Part shown: positions 15,465 to 22,192 of the stretch, in pieces
Layout of the letters: the number at the start of each line of letters is the position of its first letter
Numbering within the stretch: position 1 is the first letter of the stretch
NCBI GenBank assembly: GCA_023420435.1
Contig: JAEZWE010000107.1
Span: forward strand, 1-22,192
Direction of reading: 5' to 3'
Source: Bacteroidota bacterium
GTDB lineage: Bacteria > Bacteroidota > Bacteroidia > Flavobacteriales > Weeksellaceae
DNA: 22,192 nt
The notes under the pieces: model-generated
What the model was told of the DNA's origin: nothing
The model's input: the letters and a program-made list of their open reading frames with translations, nothing else
Databases searched by the model: none
Made by a program: the position numbers and the translations under genes

Positions 15465-15653
15465 ATGATTCCTCAAAGTTTTAGAGACATCCTTTCAAAC
15501 GGCGAAAATGCAGGGCTTTACCAAACCATTGCTTTGCTGATATTCATGGCTTTCTTTATCGGATTGATTCTTTATGTCTTCAGCAGACCAAAGAAACACT
15601 ATCAGGAAGAAGAAAAAGCTCCTTTAGATGATGATCAACCGTTGAATTTTTAA
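15465..15653 (+). CDS. ccoQ: cbb3 oxidase small subunit, CcoQ-like
   Basis: This 62-residue protein has one membrane helix at about residues 19-39 (YQTIALLIFMAFFIGLILYVF), followed by SRPKKHYQEEE and an acidic tail. Size, topology (short N-terminus, single helix, charged cytoplasmic tail with a lysine/acidic mix) and position between ccoNO and ccoP match CcoQ, which stabilises the CcoP interaction with the core. Sequence conservation in the family is low, so the call rests largely on context. It ends 13 bases before ccoP. Confidence 0.85.
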   Translation: MIPQSFRDILSNGENAGLYQTIALLIFMAFFIGLILYVFSRPKKHYQEEEKAPLDDDQPLNF

Positions 15654-15666
15654 AAATTAAACTGTT

Positions 15667-16548
15667 ATGAAACAAAGAACTCCCGTATATATTACCATAC
15701 TGATTATTTTAGTATTACTGTATATTGTATTTTATATGTTTATTCAAGATGCTTCATTCTTGAAATCACCTTACTTCTGGGGTACTGCAATGATAAGTGC
15801 AATCCTTGCACTTATTCAAAATGCAATAGGAGATTTAATTGAAAATGATAAATTCAAAAAGTTAACTCCTGAACTTCAGGCGGAATATCTTCAACAAAAG
15901 AAAGTACCTTATTTTAAGAGTCTTTGGAACTCAGCATTCAAAAAACAGTCTGCAACTGAAGAAAAAGACATTCTTATTGATCATGGTTTTGATGGAATTA
16001 TGGAGCTGGATAATCAACTTCCAAAATGGTGGCTAGGTTTATTTTGGTTTGGGGTAGCGTATTGCGTAGTTTACATCATTTCTTATGCTTTTACAGATTT
16101 TGCAAATCCTGTTAAAGAATATGAAGTTGAACATAAAGAACAAATTGCAGCCATTGAACAATGGATGAAAGATACACCTCCTCCAACCATAGACAATGCG
16201 GTTTACTCGGCAGATAATATTTCCGCTGGTGAGGAAGTTTTTAAAACCAACTGTGTTTCCTGCCATGGTGATGGTGGAAAAGGAGGAATTGGACCAAACT
16301 TAACCGATAACAACTGGATCAACCAACCCGAAAAAACACTTTTCAAAAATGTATTTTATATGGTTGAAAACGGTTCTACAAATAACCCCACAATGCAAGC
16401 TTGGGGTAAAAATGGAGTATTAACAGGATTTGATATTCAAAATGTGGCTGCTTATGTATATCACATTAACCAAGAGAAAAAACCTATTACCGTTGCAGAA
16501 GGTGGAGCTGCTCCACAAGGAGATCCTGCAAACTGGGAAAAGAAATAA
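15667..16548 (+). CDS. ccoP: cbb3 oxidase cytochrome c subunit CcoP, with a single heme c site
   Basis: The 293-residue protein has membrane helices at about residues 8-25, 35-57 and 118-141, including the WWLGLFWFGVAYCVVY block typical of the CcoP N-terminal domain. A periplasmic cytochrome c domain (about 180-270) follows with C196-V-S-C199-H200 and probable axial M243. CcoP passes electrons from soluble cytochrome c to CcoO and CcoN. Classical proteobacterial CcoP carries two CxxCH motifs; only one is present here, and the length accommodates only one heme domain. The extra N-terminal helices and a charged segment at about 60-110 precede the usual anchor. It closes the structural-gene operon, and a terminator follows directly after the stop. 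Confidence 0.95.
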   Translation: MKQRTPVYITILIILVLLYIVFYMFIQDASFLKSPYFWGTAMISAILALIQNAIGDLIENDKFKKLTPELQAEYLQQKKVPYFKSLWNSAFKKQSATEEKDILIDHGFDGIMELDNQLPKWWLGLFWFGVAYCVVYIISYAFTDFANPVKEYEVEHKEQIAAIEQWMKDTPPPTIDNAVYSADNISAGEEVFKTNCVSCHGDGGKGGIGPNLTDNNWINQPEKTLFKNVFYMVENGSTNNPTMQAWGKNGVLTGFDIQNVAAYVYHINQEKKPITVAEGGAAPQGDPANWEKK

Positions 16549-16553
16549 TTTTT

Positions 16554-16582
16554 AAAAGCCATTTCCAAATGGCTTTTTTTTT
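16554..16582 (+). terminator. Rho-independent terminator after ccoP
   Basis: AAAAGCCATTT (16554-16564) pairs with AAATGGCTTTT (16567-16577), with the innermost pairs open to form the loop, followed by a run of Ts to 16582. It begins five bases after the ccoP stop and separates the enzyme genes from ccoG. Confidence 0.93.
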
Positions 16583-16649
16583 GCTTTATAACTGACAAAA
16601 ATTAGAAATTTTAAAACGTTATTTTAATCCATAACCCATTACTATTTCG

Positions 16650-16657
16650 TAAATTTG
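16650..16657 (+). promoter_or_regulatory. Candidate -7 element for the ccoG operon
   Basis: TAAATTTG fits TAnnTTTG and lies 32 bases before the ccoG ATG, downstream of the ccoP terminator, so ccoG-ccoH-SafE is probably a separate transcript. No -33 TTG is found. A weaker box-like sequence, CTGAC-AAAA-ATTAG, lies at 16592-16605. Confidence 0.5.
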
Positions 16658-16689
16658 TTAAAACACATTAAACAATTCATCAAGTAGAA

Positions 16690-18141
16690 ATGTCGGAAAC
16701 AGATATTAATTACAGAGGTGGACAAGGACAGGTTCTAGATCCTGAAACCTTCAGAGATTCCGTTGGGACAATGGAACAATCCGGGAAAAGAAAATGGGTT
16801 TTTCCGAGAAAGCCTCATGGTAAATTCACCAATTATCGGTATATAGTAACCATTATACTACTCTTAATTTATTTTGGTTTGCCCTTTGTGAAAATCAACG
16901 GGAATCCATTTTTATTAATCAATGTTCTGGATCGGGAATTTTACATTTTTGGACAGCCTTTTTACCCTCAGGATTTTTTTATTTTAGCATTGGGAGCTAT
17001 TGCATCCATTGTCTTTATTATTTTATTTACGGTCGTTTTTGGAAGAATTTTTTGTGGATGGATTTGTCCACAAACCATTTTCCTCGAAATGATTTTCCGA
17101 AAAATTGAATATGCCATAGAAGGAGACAGAAACAAACAGATAAAACTTGATAAACAGGAGTGGAATTCTGAAAAAATCTGGAAAAAGGGACTAAAATGGT
17201 CAATTTTCGCATTAATTTCTTTAATAATTACCCACTTTATGTTCATGTACATTGTGGGATATGAAGAAGTTTTCAGGATTATGCAGGAAGGTCCTTTTGC
17301 AAATACCACCAATTTTATGGTGATGATTCTTTTTACTGCTGCATTTTATTTTGTTTTTGCATGGTTTAGAGAACAGGTTTGTACTTTGGTATGTCCTTAC
17401 GGAAGATTGCAGGGCGTTTTAATTGATAAAGAAACAATCAATGTTTTTTACGATTATAAACGTGGAGAAAACCGCGCAAAATGGAGAAAAGGAGAAGACA
17501 GAAAAGCGGCAGGAAAAGGAGATTGTATTGATTGTAACCAGTGTGTTGTAGTTTGTCCTACAGGAATTGATATCAGAAACGGACAACAATTGGAATGTGT
17601 AAACTGTACCGCTTGTATCGATGCTTGTGATGAAGTGATGATAAAAACCGGACTTCCTCCAGGACTCATCCGTTATGCAACAGAAGATGAAATTGAAAAA
17701 CAAATTCCTTTCAAATTTACCAATAAAAAGAAAGCCTACACAGTAGTTCTTTCTCTATTGGTAGGGTTCTTAGGATTTTTGCTTTATAATCGTGGTGAAA
17801 TGGAAGCTAAATTTATTAAACCTGCAGGAAGTTCATTCTATGTTAAAGACGGCAGAATTTCCAATACGTATAATTATACTATTCTTAATAAATCAAACGA
17901 TAAAAAAATTCTCACCATAAAAGTGGAAGAACCTGCAAACGGAAGTATTTCTTTCAGTGGTGATCATAAAATTATCGTTAATCGGGACAAAATGGAAAAA
18001 GGAACCATCAACATCAGTTTTCCGGAAAATGATATTAAACTTTCCAAACAAAATATTGTTATTGGAATTTATAACGAAAAAGGAGAAAAAGTAGATGAAT
18101 ATGAAACCTATTTTGAAGGACCTTTTAAATTACAGTTTTAA
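16690..18141 (+). CDS. ccoG: cbb3 oxidase accessory protein CcoG (membrane-bound ferredoxin-like)
   Basis: This 483-residue membrane protein has about five membrane helices, four before the iron-sulfur region and one after it (about 345-363). The GWICPQ and CTLVCPYGRLQG motifs flank the membrane part. Two [4Fe-4S] clusters are encoded by C279, C282, C285, C289 and by C303, C306, C309, C313. A C-terminal FixG-type Ig-like domain spans about 370-483. CcoG is reported to act in copper handling for cbb3 oxidase, probably reducing Cu(II) to Cu(I). The ATG at 16690 gives MSETDINYRGGQGQVLDPE, in agreement with the conserved soluble N-terminus. It heads a separate operon with ccoH and the SafE-like gene. 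Confidence 0.97.
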   Translation: MSETDINYRGGQGQVLDPETFRDSVGTMEQSGKRKWVFPRKPHGKFTNYRYIVTIILLLIYFGLPFVKINGNPFLLINVLDREFYIFGQPFYPQDFFILALGAIASIVFIILFTVVFGRIFCGWICPQTIFLEMIFRKIEYAIEGDRNKQIKLDKQEWNSEKIWKKGLKWSIFALISLIITHFMFMYIVGYEEVFRIMQEGPFANTTNFMVMILFTAAFYFVFAWFREQVCTLVCPYGRLQGVLIDKETINVFYDYKRGENRAKWRKGEDRKAAGKGDCIDCNQCVVVCPTGIDIRNGQQLECVNCTACIDACDEVMIKTGLPPGLIRYATEDEIEKQIPFKFTNKKKAYTVVLSLLVGFLGFLLYNRGEMEAKFIKPAGSSFYVKDGRISNTYNYTILNKSNDKKILTIKVEEPANGSISFSGDHKIIVNRDKMEKGTINISFPENDIKLSKQNIVIGIYNEKGEKVDEYETYFEGPFKLQF

Positions 18142-18150
18142 AAATTGAGT

Positions 18151-18603
18151 ATGTTCAAAAAATTTTCTTGGGGGCATGGTATTGTTATCGCATTAGGATC
18201 TTTCATCGCTTTTATACTTTTCATGATTTTTTTGTTTCCAAACGGACAGCAAAATTCTGAAATGATTACCGAAAATTATTACGAAGAGGAACTGGCTTAT
18301 CAAAAAGTAATCGACGCTAAAAACAATGCCGATTTGCTTCCTGAGAAACCAAAATATAACCAAGATCAATCAGGAATAAAAGTGATCTTTCCGGAAGACA
18401 TCAATAATGAAAATTCCAAATTTACGATCGATTTACACCGTGCTGATGATCAAAAATTAGATGTAAAACGAGAGATTAAATTAGATGGAAAAAATACCCT
18501 TTTTATTCCTGCCAATATTTTGGTAAAAGGGAATTACGTACTTCGTACGATGTGGACCACTAACAACAAAAATTTTCAAATCGATTACGATTTGGTTTGG
18601 TAA
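18151..18603 (+). CDS. ccoH: cbb3 oxidase assembly protein CcoH (FixH family)
   Basis: Read from the ATG at 18151, this is a 150-residue protein (MFKKFSWGHGIVIALGSF). A TTG six bases upstream could add two residues but is less likely. One membrane helix at about residues 10-31 is followed by the FixH signature MITENYYEEELAYQK and a soluble domain with beta-strand character, ending LRTMWTTNNKNFQIDYDLVW. FixH/CcoH is required for assembly and stability of cbb3 oxidase and interacts with subunits and CcoI. It starts nine bases after the ccoG stop and ends one base before the SafE-like gene, so the three genes are probably translationally coupled. Confidence 0.94.
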   Translation: MFKKFSWGHGIVIALGSFIAFILFMIFLFPNGQQNSEMITENYYEEELAYQKVIDAKNNADLLPEKPKYNQDQSGIKVIFPEDINNENSKFTIDLHRADDQKLDVKREIKLDGKNTLFIPANILVKGNYVLRTMWTTNNKNFQIDYDLVW

Positions 18604-18604
18604 A

Positions 18605-19348
18605 ATGGAAACAGCGCTGTTACTTTCAGCTTTAGGTTTAGGATTTGCTTCCGGGTTTCACTGTATCGGAATGTGCGGTCCTATTGCACTTTCCTTGGGT
18701 TTAACCAAACAACAAGCCATCAATTTTCATTTGCAGAATTTCACCTATAATTTCGGCAGAATTGTAACCTATGCTTTCATGGGCGGAATTTTAGGTTTTG
18801 TGGGAAAAGGCTTCGAAATGGCGGGTTTCCAACAATATCTAACCTTTATTGCAGGAATTCTACTGATCATCATGGCTGTATTTTCTTTTGGTGGAAAAGA
18901 TTTTGCATCAAAAATTCCTTTTCTTTCCAAATTTTTATTTTCTGTGAAAATGAATTTGGGAAAATTTCTGCAAAAAGCAGATCTAAAATCGAGGTTTTTT
19001 ACCGGAATTTTAAACGGATTTCTCCCTTGTGGAATGGTTTATATGGCATTAACTGCTTCTCTTGCAGCAGGCGGAATTTGGCAAGGCGCATTATTCATGG
19101 CACTTTTCGGCTTGGGAACTTTTCCTTTTATGTTTGCAGTAGTTTTTCTTGGAAACATGATGACAACAGCTTTCAGAATTAAAATTTTAAAATTTGTTCC
19201 GGTTATGATGATTGTTTTGGGCGGAATTTTTATTCTTCGTGGAATGGAACTCGGAATTCCGTACTTATCCCCTCCAAAAGAAAGCATGAAAGTAATCCAC
19301 AACAATTCTGAGAAACATCATCAGGGAGATCATACTTCTTGTCACTAA
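18605..19348 (+). CDS. SafE/DsbD-like membrane protein with a metal-binding tail, cco-associated
   Basis: This 247-residue protein has about six or seven membrane helices and belongs to the sulfite exporter TauE/SafE (UreH-like, DsbD_2) group by its motifs FHCIGMCGP (C20, C24) and FLPCGMVY (C142). Such paired cysteines in membrane helices recall DsbD-like reductant transfer or metal transport. Proteins of this type are recurrent neighbours of ccoGHIS genes, so a role in copper or thiol supply to cbb3 oxidase is likely but inferred. The C-terminus ends HHQGDHTSCH, a histidine/cysteine cluster that could bind copper or zinc. It starts one base after ccoH. No sulfite-exporting function should be assumed from the family name. 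Confidence 0.85.
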   Translation: METALLLSALGLGFASGFHCIGMCGPIALSLGLTKQQAINFHLQNFTYNFGRIVTYAFMGGILGFVGKGFEMAGFQQYLTFIAGILLIIMAVFSFGGKDFASKIPFLSKFLFSVKMNLGKFLQKADLKSRFFTGILNGFLPCGMVYMALTASLAAGGIWQGALFMALFGLGTFPFMFAVVFLGNMMTTAFRIKILKFVPVMMIVLGGIFILRGMELGIPYLSPPKESMKVIHNNSEKHHQGDHTSCH

Positions 19349-19382
19349 TTTTTTTCAACACCTATATTTCGCTCTAAAATTA

Positions 19383-19400
19383 ATGGAAAACCATTTCCAT
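19383..19400. other. Short perfect hairpin after the SafE-like gene
   Basis: ATGGAAA (19383-19389) and TTTCCAT (19394-19400) flank a four-base loop. No T-run follows on the plus strand, so it is a poor terminator for the cco operon. The rest of the gap 19349-19457 is AT-rich, with no clear promoter for the lipoprotein gene. Confidence 0.4.
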
Positions 19401-19457
19401 AAAAATAATTATTCTGTTGACTTTCAACATTTTTACGGATTTTTTAAATAGTTTGGA

Positions 19458-20081
19458 ATGAAAAAAACACTTATCTGGCTATTCTTCTTATTGTTGAGTG
19501 TAGTATCCTGCAACAAATCAGCAATAGATAAAATTTCCAGAGAAGAATATTTAGTGATTAATGCCGCATTAAACAGCGTTTTAAAATCATCGCTAACTCC
19601 AAATTCGTTAGAATACGAAGAAATTGCAAAAGCTGAAGGTTTATACGGTAGAAGTTGGAGCGAGAAAGATTTGGAAAAATTTCAAAAAACTTTTGAATTG
19701 AAAAAAATGCCTGAATTTTCGCTTTCAGACACGCTGTTTGCCGTTTCAGCCGAAAATCCAGTATTTCAGGTTTTGCTCAACTCCAGAAATTTAAAAGCGG
19801 AACATTCCAATTTATCACAACAAATTTTAGATTCTGCAAGAATTTTTACTCCGGACAACTATACAAAAACCAATAAAGAAGTTGCAAAAAACAGGACTTT
19901 TGTAGGAAAGTTTCAATTTGGACGCATTATTTTTGACCGTTCTGGCGAAAAAGTATTGGTTCCATTTTATTACTGGAAACAAAAAAATTCTGCTCAAAAA
20001 AAAGAATCGGTCATTTTTATGAAAAAAGAAAAAAATAGTTGGACACAGGATATTCGTTTTGGTGGAACTACTTTCAAATAA
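19458..20081 (+). CDS. Putative lipoprotein, function unknown
   Basis: This 207-residue protein starts with a type II signal peptide (MKKTLIWLFFLLLSVVSC) whose lipobox cysteine is C18, so it is predicted to be anchored in a membrane. The mature part is polar and lysine-rich. It includes YGRSWSEKDLEKFQKTFEL and a C-terminal beta-rich segment (FQFGRIIFDRSGEKVLVPFYYW, with a final RFGGTTFK). I recognise no enzyme motif or named family. It lies 109 bases after the cco operon and converges on serS across a shared terminator, so its proximity to the oxidase genes may be incidental. Confidence 0.85.
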   Translation: MKKTLIWLFFLLLSVVSCNKSAIDKISREEYLVINAALNSVLKSSLTPNSLEYEEIAKAEGLYGRSWSEKDLEKFQKTFELKKMPEFSLSDTLFAVSAENPVFQVLLNSRNLKAEHSNLSQQILDSARIFTPDNYTKTNKEVAKNRTFVGKFQFGRIIFDRSGEKVLVPFYYWKQKNSAQKKESVIFMKKEKNSWTQDIRFGGTTFK

Positions 20082-20104
20082 AAAAGCCGCAAGTTGCGGC
20101 TTTT
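20082..20104. terminator. Bidirectional terminator between lipoprotein gene and serS
   Basis: AAAAGCCGCAA and TTGCGGCTTTT form a near-perfect palindrome with a G at its centre. The stem core GCCGC/GCGGC is GC-rich, with T-rich sequence beyond it on both strands. It starts right after the lipoprotein stop and lies six bases from the serS stop. Confidence 0.93.
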
Positions 20105-20110
20105 ATCTTT

Positions 20111-21379
20111 TTAATTGATTATATCGAATCTTGCATATTCTGCAATTTTTTTCGGAATTTTTATTCCTTCCTCACTTTGATTATTTTCCAAAAGTGCCGC
20201 CATAATTCTCGGCAAAGCCATTGCTGAACCGTTTAACGTATGAACCAATTGTGTTTTTCCATCCGCTTTATAACGGCATTTCAAACGGTTTGCCTGAAAA
20301 TTTTCAAAATTGGAAACGGATGAAACTTCAAGCCATTTTTCCTGTGCAGCACTCCAAACTTCAAAATCGTAAGTCATCGCTGAAGTGAAACCCATATCTC
20401 CTCCACAAAGTCTCAAAATTCTGAAAGGAAGCTCCAAATCGGTTAAAATTCCTTTTACATGTTCCACCATTTCTTCCAAAGCAGCGTAAGAATTTTCAGG
20501 TTTTTCAATTCTTACAATTTCTACTTTTTCGAATTGGTGAAGACGGTTCAACCCACGAACATGAGCACCATAACTTCCTGCTTCTCTACGATAACACTGC
20601 GAAAATGCCGTATTTTTAACAGGAAAGTCTTTATCTTCCAAAATAACATCTCGGTAAATGTTCGTCACCGGAACTTCTGCGGTTGGAATTAAATACAAAT
20701 TGTCTTCATTCACAAAATACATTTGTCCTTCTTTATCCGGAAGTTGACCAGTTCCATAACCTGAAGCTTCATTAACCACATGTGGCGGATTCACCTCCAA
20801 ATAACCGCGATCGGTATTAAAATCTAAGAAATATTGCACCAAAGCTCTTTGCAAACGGGCTCCTTTTCCCAAATAAACAGGAAAACCGGCACCGGCAATT
20901 TTTACCCCGAGTTCAAAATCGATTAAATTGTATTTTTTTGCAAGTTCCCAATGCGGAATATTTCCTGCGCCTAGTCCGTGAACTTCGTGAGACTGATACA
21001 CAATTTCATTATCATCAGCTGAAGTTCCTGCAACTACTTTATCGTAAGGGATGTTCGGAATAAGGTATAAAATATTCTGAAGTTTGGTTTCAATTACAGG
21101 TTTTTGGACTTCTAGTTCAGAAATTCTGCCTGAAAATTCTGAAGTTTTAGATTTGGCCGATTCTGCTTCTTCCTTTTTGCCTTCTTTCATCAAAATCCCA
21201 ATTTCTTTCGAAATTTTATTTTTTTCGGCATTCAAATTATCCAATTCAACCTGAATTTTTCTTCTTTCTTCATCCAAAGCAATAGCTTCATCCACCAATT
21301 CAGGATTTTTGAAATTTCTTTTCTGCAATCCTTCCAGTACGCGTTCCTTATTATCGCGCAAAAAATTAACCTGTAACAT
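20111..21379 (-). CDS. serS: Seryl-tRNA synthetase
   Basis: This 422-residue class II synthetase charges tRNA-Ser (and tRNA-Sec where present) with serine in the cytoplasm. The N-terminal helical arm (about residues 28-100) is a lysine/glutamate-rich coiled coil that contacts the long variable arm of tRNA-Ser. TAEVP (233-237) belongs to the serine site. Motif 2 includes QCYRREAGSYGAHVRGLNRL (261-280), and motif 3 is TLNGSAMALPRIMAALLENN (381-400). Length and start (MLQVNFLRDNKERVLEGL) are standard. The gene is transcribed alone: a candidate -7 element lies upstream and a strong terminator downstream. Confidence 0.98.
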   Translation of the reverse strand: MLQVNFLRDNKERVLEGLQKRNFKNPELVDEAIALDEERRKIQVELDNLNAEKNKISKEIGILMKEGKKEEAESAKSKTSEFSGRISELEVQKPVIETKLQNILYLIPNIPYDKVVAGTSADDNEIVYQSHEVHGLGAGNIPHWELAKKYNLIDFELGVKIAGAGFPVYLGKGARLQRALVQYFLDFNTDRGYLEVNPPHVVNEASGYGTGQLPDKEGQMYFVNEDNLYLIPTAEVPVTNIYRDVILEDKDFPVKNTAFSQCYRREAGSYGAHVRGLNRLHQFEKVEIVRIEKPENSYAALEEMVEHVKGILTDLELPFRILRLCGGDMGFTSAMTYDFEVWSAAQEKWLEVSSVSNFENFQANRLKCRYKADGKTQLVHTLNGSAMALPRIMAALLENNQSEEGIKIPKKIAEYARFDIIN

Positions 21380-21448
21380 AAAAGTTCAATGTTTAAAAAA
21401 TTTGATATTCAAAGTTTCTATATTCAGAATTTTCTTCGAAACAAATCG

Positions 21449-21456
21449 CAAATTTA
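21449..21456 (-). promoter_or_regulatory. Candidate -7 element for serS
   Basis: TAAATTTG on the minus strand fits TAnnTTTG, placing the start near 21443 and giving a leader of about 60 bases. No -33 TTG is present at normal spacing. A near-palindrome TTTGATATTCAAA lies within the leader at 21401-21413. Confidence 0.45.
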
Positions 21457-21461
21457 CGGAT

Positions 21462-21965
21462 TTATTTGTGGATTTTGATGATGTTGGGACTTCCTGTAAT
21501 TTTTGTAAAAATGTTGGTTCCATTAAAGATAGCTTCTCTTATTTGAAACAATTCAGGAGTGTAATTATAGTTAAGAACTAAAGTGTCATTTTGCACTTTG
21601 CTTACCGAATCATTTATTTTTGTTACAAACTGCATCGCAATTTTACTTTGAAGTGTTTTATGATTGGTATCCGTTGAATCTATTGCAATTCTCCTAGCTC
21701 CAGCGACATATTTCAAATAATACAAAGAATCTTCATCCAAAACTTCTGTGAAACTAACAGGAGCATTATCCGATAATCCATAAACATCATTAAAACTGTA
21801 AGAAGTGTAGGCTCCGGAAACATTTTCATTCAACATATCAATTCCCGCAGAATCGATATAAAAATGAAGAACTTGATCGATCTGTTGCAAAGAATCCTCT
21901 TCACTTCGACAAGAAATTACCGATAGTAATGCTACAAAAATAACTGCCAAAAGGTTTCTTTTCAT
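21462..21965 (-). CDS. Putative lipoprotein, function unknown
   Basis: The 167-residue protein has a lipoprotein signal peptide (MKRNLLAVIFVALLSVISC, lipobox cysteine C19) followed by an acidic stretch (RSEEDSLQQID). The mature part is rich in D, S, N and T, with probable beta structure (DTLVLNYNYTPELFQIREAIFNG). I recognise no named family. It starts 16 bases after the stop of the flippase-like gene and is probably cotranscribed with it. No clear terminator was found after it, and the serS candidate promoter lies almost at its stop. Confidence 0.82.
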   Translation of the reverse strand: MKRNLLAVIFVALLSVISCRSEEDSLQQIDQVLHFYIDSAGIDMLNENVSGAYTSYSFNDVYGLSDNAPVSFTEVLDEDSLYYLKYVAGARRIAIDSTDTNHKTLQSKIAMQFVTKINDSVSKVQNDTLVLNYNYTPELFQIREAIFNGTNIFTKITGSPNIIKIHK

Positions 21966-21981
21966 TTCACAAAGATAAAAT

Positions 21982-22192
21982 TTATTGTAAACTTCGCAGA
22001 TATTTGTAAAAATTAAACATCAATAAAATTCCGCTAATAAACATCGTGGCTGAAATGGCAAAAGCCATTCCTTTTTCCTGAAAATCCGGAACTAAAACCA
22101 GCGAAAAAACCACCAGCAAAAAAAGCGAAAATGCGGAAACAAACGTACTAACCTTCATTTTCCCAACAGAAGCCAGCAAATTTCCGTAGAGG
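21982..22192 (-). CDS. C-terminal end of a polytopic membrane protein, perhaps a polysaccharide flippase (partial)
   Basis: The frame is open from the window edge to the stop at 21982, with about 69 codons visible. It begins LYGNLLASVGKMKVSTF and contains two membrane helices (FVSAFSLFLLVVFSLVLV and a segment around AISATMFISGILLMF), ending KYLRSLQ. The pattern of a small-residue/GK motif, a helix, a short VPDFQEKGMA loop and another helix resembles the C-terminal repeats of Wzx/MATE-type oligosaccharide flippases. An internal ATG at 22158 could start a 58-residue two-helix protein instead. The in-frame upstream residues look like natural continuation, so a truncated longer gene is preferred. 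Family assignment is by eye and tentative. Confidence 0.6.
   Translation of the reverse strand, partial: LYGNLLASVGKMKVSTFVSAFSLFLLVVFSLVLVPDFQEKGMAFAISATMFISGILLMFNFYKYLRSLQ

Noticed and set aside
16592..16605. Third Fnr-like box before ccoG
   Set aside because: CTGAC-AAAA-ATTAG has a broken right half-site and is placed about 50 bases before the -7 element; mentioned only as weak support.
18145..18150. TTG start for ccoH
   Set aside because: It adds only two residues, and the ATG at 18151 gives the usual MFKKFSWGHGI start.
21401..21413. TTTGATATTCAAA palindrome in the serS leader, and a similar TTGACTTTCAA near 19438
   Set aside because: Half-site spacing (TGA-N3-TCA) does not match Crp/Fnr sites (TGA-N6-TCA), and such A/T-rich palindromes are expected by chance.
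1..22192. Search for mobile elements, CRISPR arrays, tRNA/rRNA genes and defence systems
   Set aside because: No transposase or integrase motifs, no regularly spaced repeats and no tRNA-like cloverleaf were noticed in reading by eye.

Overview
The window looks like chromosomal DNA of a low-GC member of the Bacteroidota, most likely Flavobacteriia in the Chryseobacterium/Weeksellaceae neighbourhood (inferred from protein character, not from a search). Supporting signs are: no clear Shine-Dalgarno sequences, A-rich leaders, several TAnnTTTG -7 elements, TonB-dependent receptors with short signal peptides, a fused ccoNO gene, and a mitochondrial-like aconitase. I see no tRNA, rRNA, insertion sequence, prophage or CRISPR array.

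Layout. 1-1438 (minus): the N-terminal part of a TonB-dependent outer-membrane receptor preceded by a TPP riboswitch, so probably a thiamine-type uptake receptor. 1451-2941 (minus): two tandem paralogous secreted proteins with WG-repeat-like segments. 3133-5406 (plus): aconitase, closed by a strong terminator. 5533-7707 (plus): an outer-membrane beta-barrel/plug protein, meeting a convergent group across a bidirectional terminator. 7766-9607 (minus): a tight run of panB, a small membrane protein and an RluA-type pseudouridine synthase, with a Crp/Fnr regulator (9674-10387) further upstream.

10477-19348 (plus) is a nearly complete cbb3 (high-affinity) cytochrome oxidase locus: ccoI (copper P-type ATPase), ccoS, ccoNO (fused), ccoQ-like, ccoP, a terminator, then ccoG, ccoH and a SafE/DsbD-like membrane protein. 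The enzyme subunits (NO, Q, P) and the copper and assembly factors (I, S, G, H, SafE-like) are together, and the Crp/Fnr gene is divergent from them. Two matching TGAC-N4-ATCA palindromes lie at the regulator's own promoter and just upstream of the ccoS-ccoNO-ccoQ-ccoP promoter. This suggests a small autoregulated circuit controlling the oxidase. It is the most interesting signal in the window.

19458-22192: a lipoprotein gene (plus) convergent with serS across a bidirectional terminator, then a second lipoprotein gene and the 3' end of a probable polysaccharide flippase-like membrane protein (both minus, the last running off the window).

Most of the window is housekeeping and respiratory metabolism. 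I do not see a clearly undescribed defence or mobile system. The points worth following are the Fnr-type circuit, the single-heme CcoP, the long leader of the riboswitch gene, and the duplicated WG-like proteins.
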